The notes below the pieces were generated by a model. The model had not been told where the DNA came from and ran no database searches. It saw nothing but the letters and a program-made list of their open reading frames with translations. From Nonomuraea sediminis (GTDB lineage Bacteria > Actinomycetota > Actinomycetes > Streptosporangiales > Streptosporangiaceae), in the NCBI RefSeq assembly GCF_018531495.1, contig NZ_JAHDTI010000018.1, positions 124,001 to 188,000 on the forward strand: a DNA stretch of 64,000 bases, written 5' to 3'. The position numbers were made by a program, and so were the translations under genes. This document shows positions 7,553-15,533 of the stretch, piece by piece (position 1 is the first letter of the stretch; every line of letters begins with the position of its first letter).

Positions 7553-8527
7553 CTACGGGCGGATGGCGCCGGCGAAGCCGCTGGAGTAGTCGGAGAGCTT
7601 GACCACCTTGACCACGTCGCCCGTCTGGGGCGCGTGGACGATCTCGCCGTTGCCGGCGTACATGACGACGTGGCCGAGGCCGGAGTTGAAGATCAGGTCA
7701 CCCGGCTCGAGGGCGTCCATGGAGACCTTGCGGCTCTGCCCCCAGGCCCACTGCTCCCACGTGGTGCGCGGGAGGGACACGCCCGCGGCCCGCCAGGCCG
7801 CCTGCATGAGACCCGAGCAGTCCCAGCCGCCCGGGCCGGTGCCGCCGAAGACGTAGGGCTTGCCGATCTGCGCGTAGGCGAACTTCAGCGCGGCCGCGGC
7901 GCTGCCGGAGGCGGGTCCGGTGTACACCTGGCCCTTGCTGTTGGGGTCGCCCGCGTTGTAGGCGCCCAGGCGGCGCAGCAGCTTCTTCTGCTGGCCGATG
8001 AGCTTGAGGATCTGGTCGCGTTCCTTGTCGACCGCGTCGCGGTGCTGGGCGGCCTCCTGGAAGGCCTCCTGGGCGCTGTCGCGGTCGGTCTTGAGCCCGC
8101 GGTTCTGCTCGTCGAAGGCGGTCAGGGTCGCGGCCCGCTCGGCCGTCAGCCGGTCGGCCAGGGCGAGCCCGCTGAGCATGCCCGCTGGGTCGCCCTGCTG
8201 GATGATCGCGGGCAGCGAGTCCGGGTCCGTGCCGGAGGTGTAGGCGTTGACGGCGATGGCCACGACCTGCTCGCGCAGGCCCGCCACGGCGGCGAGCTTG
8301 CTCTTGTAGCGGTCGTTCAGCTTGCCGTAGGACTCCTTGGCCTTCTTGTACTTCTCGTTGGCGGCGTTGTAGCGGTCGACGACCTTGTCCGCCTGGTCGT
8401 TGAGCTTGGCGAGCTTGGCCTTGGCCTGCTTGATCGTCGGCTTCGGCGCGGCCAGCGCGCCTCCGTTCGGCGAGAGCAGCAGCCCGATCACAAGACCAGC
8501 GGCAAGCGGCACCCGAACGAACTTCAC
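7553..8527 (-). CDS. Secreted NlpC/P60 hydrolase with coiled-coil N-terminus (RipA-like)
   Basis: 324 residues. A signal peptide ends near GGALAAP (about residue 27). A long helical coiled-coil region (about 30-190) is rich in Lys, Ala and Glu, and the C-terminal NlpC/P60 domain has its cysteine in WDCSGLMQAAWR and histidine in GLGHVVMYAG. The coiled coil probably blocks or positions the catalytic domain, as in RipA-type endopeptidases that split daughter cells. The GTG at 8527 has GGAGG about 8 nt upstream; an in-frame GTG at 8551 precedes that site and is less likely. It differs from the shorter paralogue downstream by its coiled coil and by the lack of a riboswitch in its short leader. Confidence 0.88.
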   Translation of the reverse strand: MKFVRVPLAAGLVIGLLLSPNGGALAAPKPTIKQAKAKLAKLNDQADKVVDRYNAANEKYKKAKESYGKLNDRYKSKLAAVAGLREQVVAIAVNAYTSGTDPDSLPAIIQQGDPAGMLSGLALADRLTAERAATLTAFDEQNRGLKTDRDSAQEAFQEAAQHRDAVDKERDQILKLIGQQKKLLRRLGAYNAGDPNSKGQVYTGPASGSAAAALKFAYAQIGKPYVFGGTGPGGWDCSGLMQAAWRAAGVSLPRTTWEQWAWGQSRKVSMDALEPGDLIFNSGLGHVVMYAGNGEIVHAPQTGDVVKVVKLSDYSSGFAGAIRP

Positions 8528-8625
8528 AGCAACGCCCTCCCAGCGGATCACATCTGGGGCGAAATAGTACAGATGTGGCGGCTGAGGTGGTCAGATATTC
8601 CGCCGATTTGTCATCTGGACGAAAT

Positions 8626-9948
8626 CTAGGCGCGGCCGAGCCTGCGCAGCAGCAAACCAGAAGGAACGGGTCTGGCACCCATCCGGCGTACGGACTCCGC
8701 CACCTCGCGGTCGGAGGAGACCACCGCGATGGCCCGGCCGGGCGGCTCCGCCCGCACCAGCTGGCGGATGAGGTCGTCGGCTATCTCCCCGGGCGCGCTG
8801 AACAGCACGCGCACCCCGCGGGGGGCCACGACCTGGACGGGGGCGTTGAGCTCCGCGCCGTCGAAGACCACGGTCACCTCGACCCTGGTCTGCGCCACGA
8901 GCCCGCCCAGCCCCGTCATCAGCCGGTTGCGCTGGTCGGCCAGGGTGAGCGTGCCGTAGCCGGTCTTGGTCACGTTGTAACCGTCGATGATCAGGTGCAC
9001 CTGGGGCAGCGCCAGCAGCTGGTCGAGCAGCTGCGGGTCGTCGTCGGCCAGCGCCCGCGCCGGCACCCCGCGCACGCTGGGCGCGCCCGGGCTGACGGCG
9101 GCGACGGAGTCGGCCGGCTTGCTGATCGTGGTCGGCAGCGCCAGCTCCCTGCGCAGCCCCGCGGAGGCGTCCTGCAGCGCGTCGAGCAGGACGCGGATGC
9201 GCGCGTCCTCGATGCTGCGGCCCTCGCGGGCGGCCCTGCGGGAGGCCTCGAGCTGTTTCTCGGCGTCGGCCAGGCGCTCGCGCAGCCGCCGGAGCTCCTG
9301 CTCCCCCGCGCTGCCCGCGGCGCTGGCCGCCGATCTGGCCTCGCCGGCGGCGTGCTCCATCTCCTCGGCCCGCCGTACCGCGGACTTGGCGCGCTCGCGC
9401 GCGTCGTGCAGCTTGCGGCGGAGGTCCGAGTTCTCCGCGCGGGCCAGTTTGAGCTGCTCGCGCAGGCGGTCGGAGTCCTCCTTGGCGGAGTTCTTCTGCG
9501 CGGCGAGCTGCTCGCGCAGCTTGGTGACCGCCTCCTCCTGCGCCGAACCCTCGGCGGCCACGGCCGACTGCTCCAGGTCGGCCCGCGCGGCCTCGACCAT
9601 CTCCGCCCAGCCGGGCGGGCGGGTGAGGTAGGCGGCGGCGGCCACGAGCACCGGGTCGGCCGCGGGCGGCACGTTGCCCTCGGCCAGCGCGGCCACCAGC
9701 TCGGGCCAGCCGGCGGCCACCGACTCCGCGACGACCTCGCGGAACTCCTTGTCGTTCTCCAGCTGGGCGGCGATCGGGGCGCTGCCGAGCTTGGCGCGCT
9801 TGCGCGGGTCGAACTTGGCGATGCCGCGCAGCGGCGGCGGGACGGCGACAGCGGGCATCGAGCCGAGGACCTGAGCGGCCAGGTCGACGACGTTCAGCCG
9901 CACCTGCTCGGGAAGCGGGCGAGACAGGCCTTCACCCGCTGAGCTCAT
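8626..9948 (-). CDS. NYN-domain (YacP-like) putative RNase with central coiled coil
   Basis: 440 residues. The N-terminal 130 residues are mixed, about 135-270 is a strong coiled coil rich in Arg, Glu and Ala, and about 310-440 is a YacP-type NYN nuclease domain. The domain shows the acidic residue in LIIDGYNVTKTGYG, a second in VVFDGAE and a third region in VVSSDREVAE, as expected for a PIN-like metal site. The family cuts or binds RNA, but the actinobacterial target is not known to me. It starts at ATG 9948 and is transcribed divergently from a phosphotransferase gene. Confidence 0.8.
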   Translation of the reverse strand: MSSAGEGLSRPLPEQVRLNVVDLAAQVLGSMPAVAVPPPLRGIAKFDPRKRAKLGSAPIAAQLENDKEFREVVAESVAAGWPELVAALAEGNVPPAADPVLVAAAAYLTRPPGWAEMVEAARADLEQSAVAAEGSAQEEAVTKLREQLAAQKNSAKEDSDRLREQLKLARAENSDLRRKLHDARERAKSAVRRAEEMEHAAGEARSAASAAGSAGEQELRRLRERLADAEKQLEASRRAAREGRSIEDARIRVLLDALQDASAGLRRELALPTTISKPADSVAAVSPGAPSVRGVPARALADDDPQLLDQLLALPQVHLIIDGYNVTKTGYGTLTLADQRNRLMTGLGGLVAQTRVEVTVVFDGAELNAPVQVVAPRGVRVLFSAPGEIADDLIRQLVRAEPPGRAIAVVSSDREVAESVRRMGARPVPSGLLLRRLGRA

Positions 9949-10003
9949 CCCACTGTCCCTTCGTGACGTGCCCTTTCAGACAAGGGTACGGCTGCCGCGT
10001 ACC

Positions 10004-10019
10004 TGACCGTAACCGGTCA
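10004..10019. promoter_or_regulatory. Inverted repeat in the divergent NYN/phosphotransferase promoter region
   Basis: TGACCG and CGGTCA are perfect 6-bp arms separated by TAAC. The site lies between the divergent starts at 9948 and 10080 and resembles a regulator-binding dyad. The regulator is not identifiable. Confidence 0.4.
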
Positions 10020-10079
10020 TCCCATATGGACAAGCGCTTGGTAGGGGTGTACGACTGTCCGGAGACCTGGAGGCCGACC

Positions 10080-11129
10080 ATGACGGACGAGATGCGCACC
10101 TCCACACGTGACCTGGGGGAACTACAGGATCGCGTGTGCACGTGGCTGAGGGGCAGGATCGCCGGACCCGTCACCGTTTCGGAACTGTCGCGGCCCTCAG
10201 GAAACGGCATGTCGAGCGAGACGCTGTTCTTCACAGCCAACTCTCAGCGTTGCGTGGCCAGGATGGCCCCAGCAGCCGAGGCGGTACCCGTCTTCCCCGC
10301 CTACGACCTGCGGGCCCAGTTCGAGATCATGCGTCTGGCCAGGGAACGGGCGGGCATCCCCGCGCCCAGGGCGCTGTGGTTCGAGCCCGACCCCGAGCCG
10401 CTCGGCACGCCGTTCTTCGTGATGGAGCGCGAGGACGGCGAGGTCCCGCCGGACGTCATGCCGTACACGATGGGCGGCTGGCTGGCCGAGGCCGCGCCCG
10501 GCGACCGGCGGCGCCTGCAGGAGGCGACCGTGGCGATCGTGGCCGCGCTGCACGACGCGCCGTTCGCCGAACCGGACCTGGACGTGCTCGGCGGGCGCGG
10601 GCTGCGCGCGCACGTGGACGCGCAGCGCGCCTATTACGCCTGGGCGCACGCCGATCGGCCGATCCCGCTGCTCGAACGGGCCTTCGACTGGCTGGAGGCG
10701 CACTGGCCCGCCGACCCGGGACCCGACGTGCTGAGCTGGGGCGACGCCCGGATCGGCAACGTCATGTACCGGGACTTCACGCCGGTGGCGGTGCTCGACT
10801 GGGAGATGGCCGCGGTCGGGCCCAGGGAGCTCGACCTGGGCTGGATGATCTTCCTGCACCGCTTCTTCCAGGACATCGCGGTGGTGTTCGAGCTACCCGG
10901 GCTGCCCGGCTTCATGCGCCGCGAGGACGTCTGCCGCACCTACCGCGAGCTGACCGGCTACGAGCCGCGCGACATGGACTTCTACGAGACCTACGCGGCG
11001 CTGCGGCACGGGATCATCATGGCCAGGGTGTGGCAGCGCCGCATCCACTTCGGCGAGCAGCCCAGGCCTGACGACCCGGACGACCTGGTCATGCACCGCG
11101 CCGCTCTGGAGGAGCTGATCACGGGTTAG
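10080..11129 (+). CDS. Aminoglycoside phosphotransferase-like kinase family protein
   Basis: 349 residues with the APH/choline kinase fold. The catalytic loop is LSWGDARIGNVMY (about residues 218-230) and the metal-binding aspartate is in VLDWEMAAVG. An upstream Gly/Ser loop lies in SGNGMSSETLFF, and FFVMERE is the hinge. It is closer to the ACAD10-type phosphotransferases linked to acyl-CoA metabolism than to antibiotic resistance enzymes, but the substrate is not known. The ATG at 10080 has GGAGG 7-8 nt upstream; earlier in-frame starts would read through the promoter dyad. Its 3' end overlaps the convergent response regulator gene by 11 nt. Confidence 0.82.
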   Translation: MTDEMRTSTRDLGELQDRVCTWLRGRIAGPVTVSELSRPSGNGMSSETLFFTANSQRCVARMAPAAEAVPVFPAYDLRAQFEIMRLARERAGIPAPRALWFEPDPEPLGTPFFVMEREDGEVPPDVMPYTMGGWLAEAAPGDRRRLQEATVAIVAALHDAPFAEPDLDVLGGRGLRAHVDAQRAYYAWAHADRPIPLLERAFDWLEAHWPADPGPDVLSWGDARIGNVMYRDFTPVAVLDWEMAAVGPRELDLGWMIFLHRFFQDIAVVFELPGLPGFMRREDVCRTYRELTGYEPRDMDFYETYAALRHGIIMARVWQRRIHFGEQPRPDDPDDLVMHRAALEELITG

Positions 11130-11766
11130 CGTCGTAGACCAGCAGCGCGATCTGGACCCGGTTGTTCAGCGCGAGCTTGGTCAGCACGCGCGAGACGTGC
11201 GCCTTGACCGTGGCCACGCTCATGTAGAGCTCCTTGGCGATCTCGGCGTTGGACCTGCCCTGCCCGACGGCCAGCGCCACCTCGCGCTCGCGCTCGCTGA
11301 GCCGGTCGAGCTGCGCCCGCGCGCCGTCGCGCCGCCCGCCGTTCCCGCCTTCCGATACGTGCGAGATGAGCTGCCTGGTCACCGCGGGCGACAGGATCGG
11401 CTCGCCGGCCGCCACCTTCCTGATCGACTCGACCAGGTCGCGCGGCGGGATGTCCTTGAGCAGGAACCCGGCCGCCCCGGCGCGCAGCGCGCGCAGCACC
11501 TGGGCGTCGGCGTGGAAGGTGGTCAGCACCACCACCTCGGGCGGCGCCGAGGTGGCGCGCAGCCGCTCGGTGGCGGTGAGCCCGTCGACCTCGGGCATCC
11601 GGATGTCCATCAGCACCACGTCCGGCCTGTGCTCGGCGATCATCGGCGGCACCTGGGCCCCGTCGCCCGCCTCCCCCACGATCTCGATGTCGCCCGCGCC
11701 CGAAAGGATCATCGAGAGCCCGGCGCGCACCAGCGCGTCGTCGTCCACGATCAGCACCCGGATCAC
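11119..11766 (-). CDS. NarL/LuxR-family response regulator
   Basis: 215 residues. The receiver domain (1-120) has the acidic pocket DDD at 8-10, the phosphorylation site Asp54 in VLMDIRMPEVDG and the lysine in FLLKDIPP. A LuxR-type helix-turn-helix follows (about 150-210) with LSEREREVALAVGQGRSNAE and VKAHVSRVLTKL. It is the DNA-binding output of the kinase encoded just upstream, whose stop overlaps this GTG start (GTGA at 11763-11766). An in-frame start further up would lie within the kinase coding sequence. Targets cannot be read here; the divergent PH-domain operon nearby is a candidate. Confidence 0.93.
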   Translation of the reverse strand: MIRVLIVDDDALVRAGLSMILSGAGDIEIVGEAGDGAQVPPMIAEHRPDVVLMDIRMPEVDGLTATERLRATSAPPEVVVLTTFHADAQVLRALRAGAAGFLLKDIPPRDLVESIRKVAAGEPILSPAVTRQLISHVSEGGNGGRRDGARAQLDRLSEREREVALAVGQGRSNAEIAKELYMSVATVKAHVSRVLTKLALNNRVQIALLVYDANP

Positions 11767-12947
11767 GCGGCCTCCTTGGCCCGCCACGGCAGCCAGGCGC
11801 GCACCATGAAGTCGCCGCCGGGCGTCGGCCCGTGCTCGAGCCTGCCTCCTGCCAGCTCCGCCCGCTCGGTCAGGCCGATGAGCCCGGCCCCGGCTCCCGG
11901 GATGCGATGCCGTACACCCACTGGATTGCGCACCTCCACGGTCAAACCCTCCCCCTGTTTCCCCGACACGGTCACCGTCGCCGGGGCGCCGCCCGCGTGC
12001 TTGCGGGCGTTGGTGAGCGCCTCCTGCACGATGCGGTAGGCGTTGCGCCCGAGGCCCTCAGGGACCCCTTCGGGGAGCTCCGACAGCGTCACCTTCATGC
12101 CCGCTCCCCTGCACTCCTCCGCCAGCGCGGACAGATCCGCCAGCGTGGGCTGCGGCCGGTCGGGCACCTGCTCGTCGGACGAGGCCGAGCCCGCGGCGCG
12201 CAGCACCCCGATGACCTCGCGCAGGTCCTGCAGCGCCTGGTGCGCGCTCCCCCTGATAGCCCCTGCCGCCCTGGCGATCTCCTCGGGCGGCGCGTCGGGC
12301 CTGAACTCCAGCGCCCCGGCGTGCAGGCTCAGCATCGAGATCCGGTGGGCCAGCACGTCGTGCATCTCTCTGGCGATGCGCTCCCGCTCCAGCCGCTTGG
12401 CCTCCTCGGCCGCCAGGTCCGCCCGCTGGCGCAGCGACCAGACCAGCTGTCGCCTGGCCCGTACCACGACCCCCCAGGCGAAGACGGTCAGCACGATCGC
12501 GGTGCTGACCGCGAACTGGGCCATCGGCGGGAGGCTGTCGTCCCGCCCGAGCATGACGTAGGGCACCAGCGTGAGCAGGCTGAAGGCGGCGATCGGCCCG
12601 GAGATCTTGAACGGGCGGTGCACCGCCACGGTGAACAGGCCCACCACGGCGGCGCCGCCCACCAGCGTGAGGAAGCCCGACAGCGTCGTGGTCACCAGCG
12701 CCAGCGTCACCGGCCAGCGTCTCCGCGTCCATACCGCCGCGCACGAGAGCGCGCCGATGACCTGCTCGGTCACCAGCAGCGGCTCGGGATCCTTGCTGAG
12801 CTCAGGAGCGGTGACGAAGGCCAGCCCGCAGGCCAGCAGGAACATGATGGTGTCGACGATCCAGTCGCGGGTCGACCGCTTGACCGGCCGTCCCTCCTCG
12901 CCGTCCCCCAGCAGGACCGAGGGCAGCGCCCATCGATACTCCGTCAC
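11763..12947 (-). CDS. NarL-type sensor histidine kinase
   Basis: 394 residues. About five hydrophobic segments occupy residues 25-165. The HisKA_3 dimerisation helix carries the phospho-acceptor histidine in ERIAREMHDVLAHRIS (about residues 190-205). The C-terminal ATPase domain shows NARKHAGGAP (N box) and GAGLIGLTERAELAGG (G box). There is no separate sensor domain, so the membrane block itself probably senses an envelope signal, as in DesK-like kinases. The GTG start at 12947 faces away from a small membrane protein gene, and the 4-nt overlap with the regulator gene indicates a coupled pair. Confidence 0.92.
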   Translation of the reverse strand: MTEYRWALPSVLLGDGEEGRPVKRSTRDWIVDTIMFLLACGLAFVTAPELSKDPEPLLVTEQVIGALSCAAVWTRRRWPVTLALVTTTLSGFLTLVGGAAVVGLFTVAVHRPFKISGPIAAFSLLTLVPYVMLGRDDSLPPMAQFAVSTAIVLTVFAWGVVVRARRQLVWSLRQRADLAAEEAKRLERERIAREMHDVLAHRISMLSLHAGALEFRPDAPPEEIARAAGAIRGSAHQALQDLREVIGVLRAAGSASSDEQVPDRPQPTLADLSALAEECRGAGMKVTLSELPEGVPEGLGRNAYRIVQEALTNARKHAGGAPATVTVSGKQGEGLTVEVRNPVGVRHRIPGAGAGLIGLTERAELAGGRLEHGPTPGGDFMVRAWLPWRAKEAA

Positions 12948-13057
12948 GTTGTCCGAGGTTATTGCCTTCGAGGAGCCGTTCGACAGCGACCAAAGTAGAT
13001 GTGGCGCGCTACCTGTGGCCGAAGCGGGCGCGAACGGCCCGTCGGCAGGCTGAAGGC

Positions 13058-13285
13058 ATGAAGGTGATACTCCAGCTGCTCGGCTGGCTGCTGCTTCTCC
13101 AAGGCGTGGGCGGCGTGATCAACACCCTCTTCGGGTGGTGGCGCTGGGCCCACGACTTCCTGCTGGTCAACCGGCTGCCGTTCCTGCACGGCTACGAGGT
13201 GTTCGGGGCCATCGTGATCGGCGTGCTCGGCCTGGTGCTGCTGTCGGCCGCCGAGTCGCTGACCAGGAAGGGAAGCAGCCGGTGA
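13058..13285 (+). CDS. Small membrane protein, unknown function
   Basis: 75 residues with two hydrophobic stretches (about 3-22 and 45-66) separated by an aromatic stretch (FGWWRWAHDFLLV). The ATG at 13058 gives a compact protein; upstream in-frame codons run into the divergent kinase promoter. Its stop overlaps the GTG of the next gene (GTGA at 13282), so it is coupled to two PH-domain proteins and probably works with them at the membrane. I do not recognise a named family. Confidence 0.7.
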   Translation: MKVILQLLGWLLLLQGVGGVINTLFGWWRWAHDFLLVNRLPFLHGYEVFGAIVIGVLGLVLLSAAESLTRKGSSR

Positions 13286-13773
13286 GCACGACCGCCCTGC
13301 GCCCGCCGCGCAACCAGGCCGATCCTCGGGCCGTCGCGTGGTGGACCGTCCAGGCGCTGATCCTGGCCGTGCCACTGGCCGTCACCGCCGTGGCCTGCTA
13401 CTGGCTGTTCACCGGCCACGGGCTCCTGCTGGGCGTGGCCACGGTCGCCTTCGCCGTGCTGTGCCTGGCGCTGGCGCTCGCGGTGCCGCGCGCCTACTAC
13501 CGGGTGGAGCGCTGGGAGGTGACCGCCGAGGCCGTCTACACGCGCAAGGGCTGGCTCACCCACACCTGGCGGGTCGCGCCGATGTCACGCATCCAGACGG
13601 TCGACACCGCGCGGGGGCCGGTGCAGCGGCTGTTCGGGCTGGCCGACGTCACCGTCACCACCGCCTCGGCGGCCGGGGCCATCAAGATCGAGGCGCTCGA
13701 CCACGAGCAGGCCGCCGAGCTGGCGGAGCGGCTGACCGCGATCACCCAGGCCACCCCTGGAGACGCGACATGA
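13282..13773 (+). CDS. Bacterial PH-domain membrane protein (YdbS-like)
   Basis: 163 residues with two membrane spans (about 22-45 and 50-72) followed by one bPH2 domain (RVERWEVTAEAVYTRKGWLT, then RIQTVDTARGPVQRLFGLAD). This is the YdbS layout. In Bacillus the ydbS-ydbT pair has been tied to antimicrobial peptide resistance, but the molecular role is not settled. The GTG start overlaps the previous stop, and the next gene overlaps by 4 nt. Confidence 0.8.
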   Translation: MSTTALRPPRNQADPRAVAWWTVQALILAVPLAVTAVACYWLFTGHGLLLGVATVAFAVLCLALALAVPRAYYRVERWEVTAEAVYTRKGWLTHTWRVAPMSRIQTVDTARGPVQRLFGLADVTVTTASAAGAIKIEALDHEQAAELAERLTAITQATPGDAT

Positions 13774-15311
13774 CCTGGCGCAAGTTGCCCACCAGGAGCC
13801 TGGCCGCCTCGGCGGTGATGTCGCTCGGCCTGGCGGTGCCCGGCGTGGTGGTCCTGGTCCGCGTGCTGTACGGGATGGACTGGCGGCTCACCGCCATGAT
13901 CGCGGCGGCCGCCGGGCTCGTGGCGCTGATCGTGGCGGGCGCGCTGGCCTACGACCTGGCCCGGCTGCGCACCACCACGTGGAGGCTGACCGACGACCGG
14001 CTCGAGCTGCGCTCGGGCATCGCCGTCCGCCAGCACCGCTCGATCCCGCGCGACCGCGTGCGCAGCGTCGACGTCAAGGCCGACCCGGTACGGCGGGCCT
14101 TCGGCCTGACCGTGGTCAAGGTGGGCACCGGGGAGCACGCCGGCGAGCGCACGGAGCTGACCCTGGACCCGCTGACGCGCCAGGAGGCCGAGACGCTGCG
14201 CCGTACGCTGCTGCGCGGGGAGGCGGCCGGGCACGAGGACGGGCCGCTGGCCGAGCTGCGCTGGTCTTGGATCAGGTACGCGCCGCTGAGCGTGTGGTCC
14301 TTCGTGGGCGGGGCGCTGGTGCTCGGCGCGCTGTCCAAGATGCTCGACTGGTTCGGGGTGAACCTGTACACCACCGACACCGCCAAGGCAGTCTGGGAGT
14401 GGTTCGTCGCCCGGCCGTGGGTGACGGTGCCGCTGGTGGTCGCGGCCAACGCGGTGATCGGGACCGTGGGAGCGCTGCTGCTGTTCGCCGAGACCTGGGG
14501 GCGCTACCGGCTTGAGCGCGAGCCCGGGCGGCTGCGGCTGCGCCGGGGGCTGCTGACCAGCCGGTCGCTGACGCTGGAGGAGCGGCGGCTGCGCGGGGTG
14601 GAGCTGTCCGAGCCTCTGCTGCTGCGGCTGGGCGGGGGCGCCCGGGTCAAGGCGGTGGCCACGGGCCTGGCCAAGAAGGAGGAGGACGAACACGAGGACC
14701 TGGCCGCGCTGACCCCGCCCATGCCCAGGGACCTCGCCGAACGGGTCGCCACCCGGATCGCCCGCCTCTCCCCCTCGATGAGCGGTTTTGAGGCCGCCTC
14801 GGTCGGGGGCCGCGTGCGTGGCTCGGTCGTCGCTCCCGCGCCTGTCGCGGATCCGGGGTGGATCGGGCGGCTGCGCGGGCATCCGGGGACCGCGTTGCGG
14901 CGGCGGGTCGTGCGGGCGCTGGCGACCGTGGCGGTGCTCGCGGTGGCGGCCGCCGTGGCGCGCGACTGGACGGGCGCGTGGGTCTGGGCGGTGCCCGTGG
15001 TGGTGCTGCCGGTGGTGCTGTGGGTGGCCTTCGACGCCTACCGGGGGCTCGGGCACGCGCTGGGCGACCGGCACCTGGTGACCCGCGCGGGGTCGGCTGG
15101 GCGCAGCACGGTGGCCCTCGACCGCGGCGGCATCGTGGGGTGGACGATCAAGCAGTCGTTCTTCCAGCGCCGCGCCGGGCTGGTGACCGTCTCGGCCACG
15201 ACTGCGGCGGGCAGGGGCCACTACGACGTGGTGGACGTGGGCCGCGGCGACGGGCTGGACCTGGCGGCGGCAGCCGTACCGGGCCTGCTCGAGCCGTTCC
15301 TGCGACGCTGA
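13770..15311 (+). CDS. Multi-PH-domain membrane protein (YdbT-like)
   Basis: 513 residues with three bPH2 modules interleaved with membrane spans. Module 1 (about 60-150) shows RSIPRDRVRSVDVKADPVRR. Module 2 (about 245-330) has RLRRGLLTSRSLTLEERRLR. Module 3 (about 430-510) has GNRHLVTR-like residues and GGIVGWTIKQSFFQRRAGL. Paired spans lie near 15-55, 165-235 and 375-425. This is the YdbT organisation and pairs with the preceding YdbS-like gene. The operon is divergent from a two-component system, which may control it. Confidence 0.8.
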   Translation: MTWRKLPTRSLAASAVMSLGLAVPGVVVLVRVLYGMDWRLTAMIAAAAGLVALIVAGALAYDLARLRTTTWRLTDDRLELRSGIAVRQHRSIPRDRVRSVDVKADPVRRAFGLTVVKVGTGEHAGERTELTLDPLTRQEAETLRRTLLRGEAAGHEDGPLAELRWSWIRYAPLSVWSFVGGALVLGALSKMLDWFGVNLYTTDTAKAVWEWFVARPWVTVPLVVAANAVIGTVGALLLFAETWGRYRLEREPGRLRLRRGLLTSRSLTLEERRLRGVELSEPLLLRLGGGARVKAVATGLAKKEEDEHEDLAALTPPMPRDLAERVATRIARLSPSMSGFEAASVGGRVRGSVVAPAPVADPGWIGRLRGHPGTALRRRVVRALATVAVLAVAAAVARDWTGAWVWAVPVVVLPVVLWVAFDAYRGLGHALGDRHLVTRAGSAGRSTVALDRGGIVGWTIKQSFFQRRAGLVTVSATTAAGRGHYDVVDVGRGDGLDLAAAAVPGLLEPFLRR

Positions 15312-15319
15312 CACGAAGG

Positions 15320-15380
15320 AGCCGCGGGATCTGGTGGACTTGCCCATGCCCCTGTACTGGGCAAGTTCGATCACGCGGCT
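15320..15380. terminator. Long compound stem-loop, probable bidirectional terminator
   Basis: The outer arms (15320-15331 and 15369-15380, core AGCCGCGGGATC) pair over 12 bp with one mismatch. The inner arms ACTTGCCC (15338-15345) and GGGCAAGT (15359-15366) pair perfectly. It starts 9 nt after the YdbT-like stop and faces the convergent gene ending at 15534, so it can serve both. Confidence 0.65.
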
Positions 15381-15533
15381 CATGTGCTTGTTGAAATAAG
15401 CGTATTAACGCCACTTGCAGAGCAGTTGCAAACTTTTTGACCGCTGATGTCGAGACTGCAAGCGCTCGTCGCCGAGCCGCTACCACGCGGCATCCGCGTC
15501 GACCGCCCGCGCGAGGCCCAGGTGTGAGCCGGG

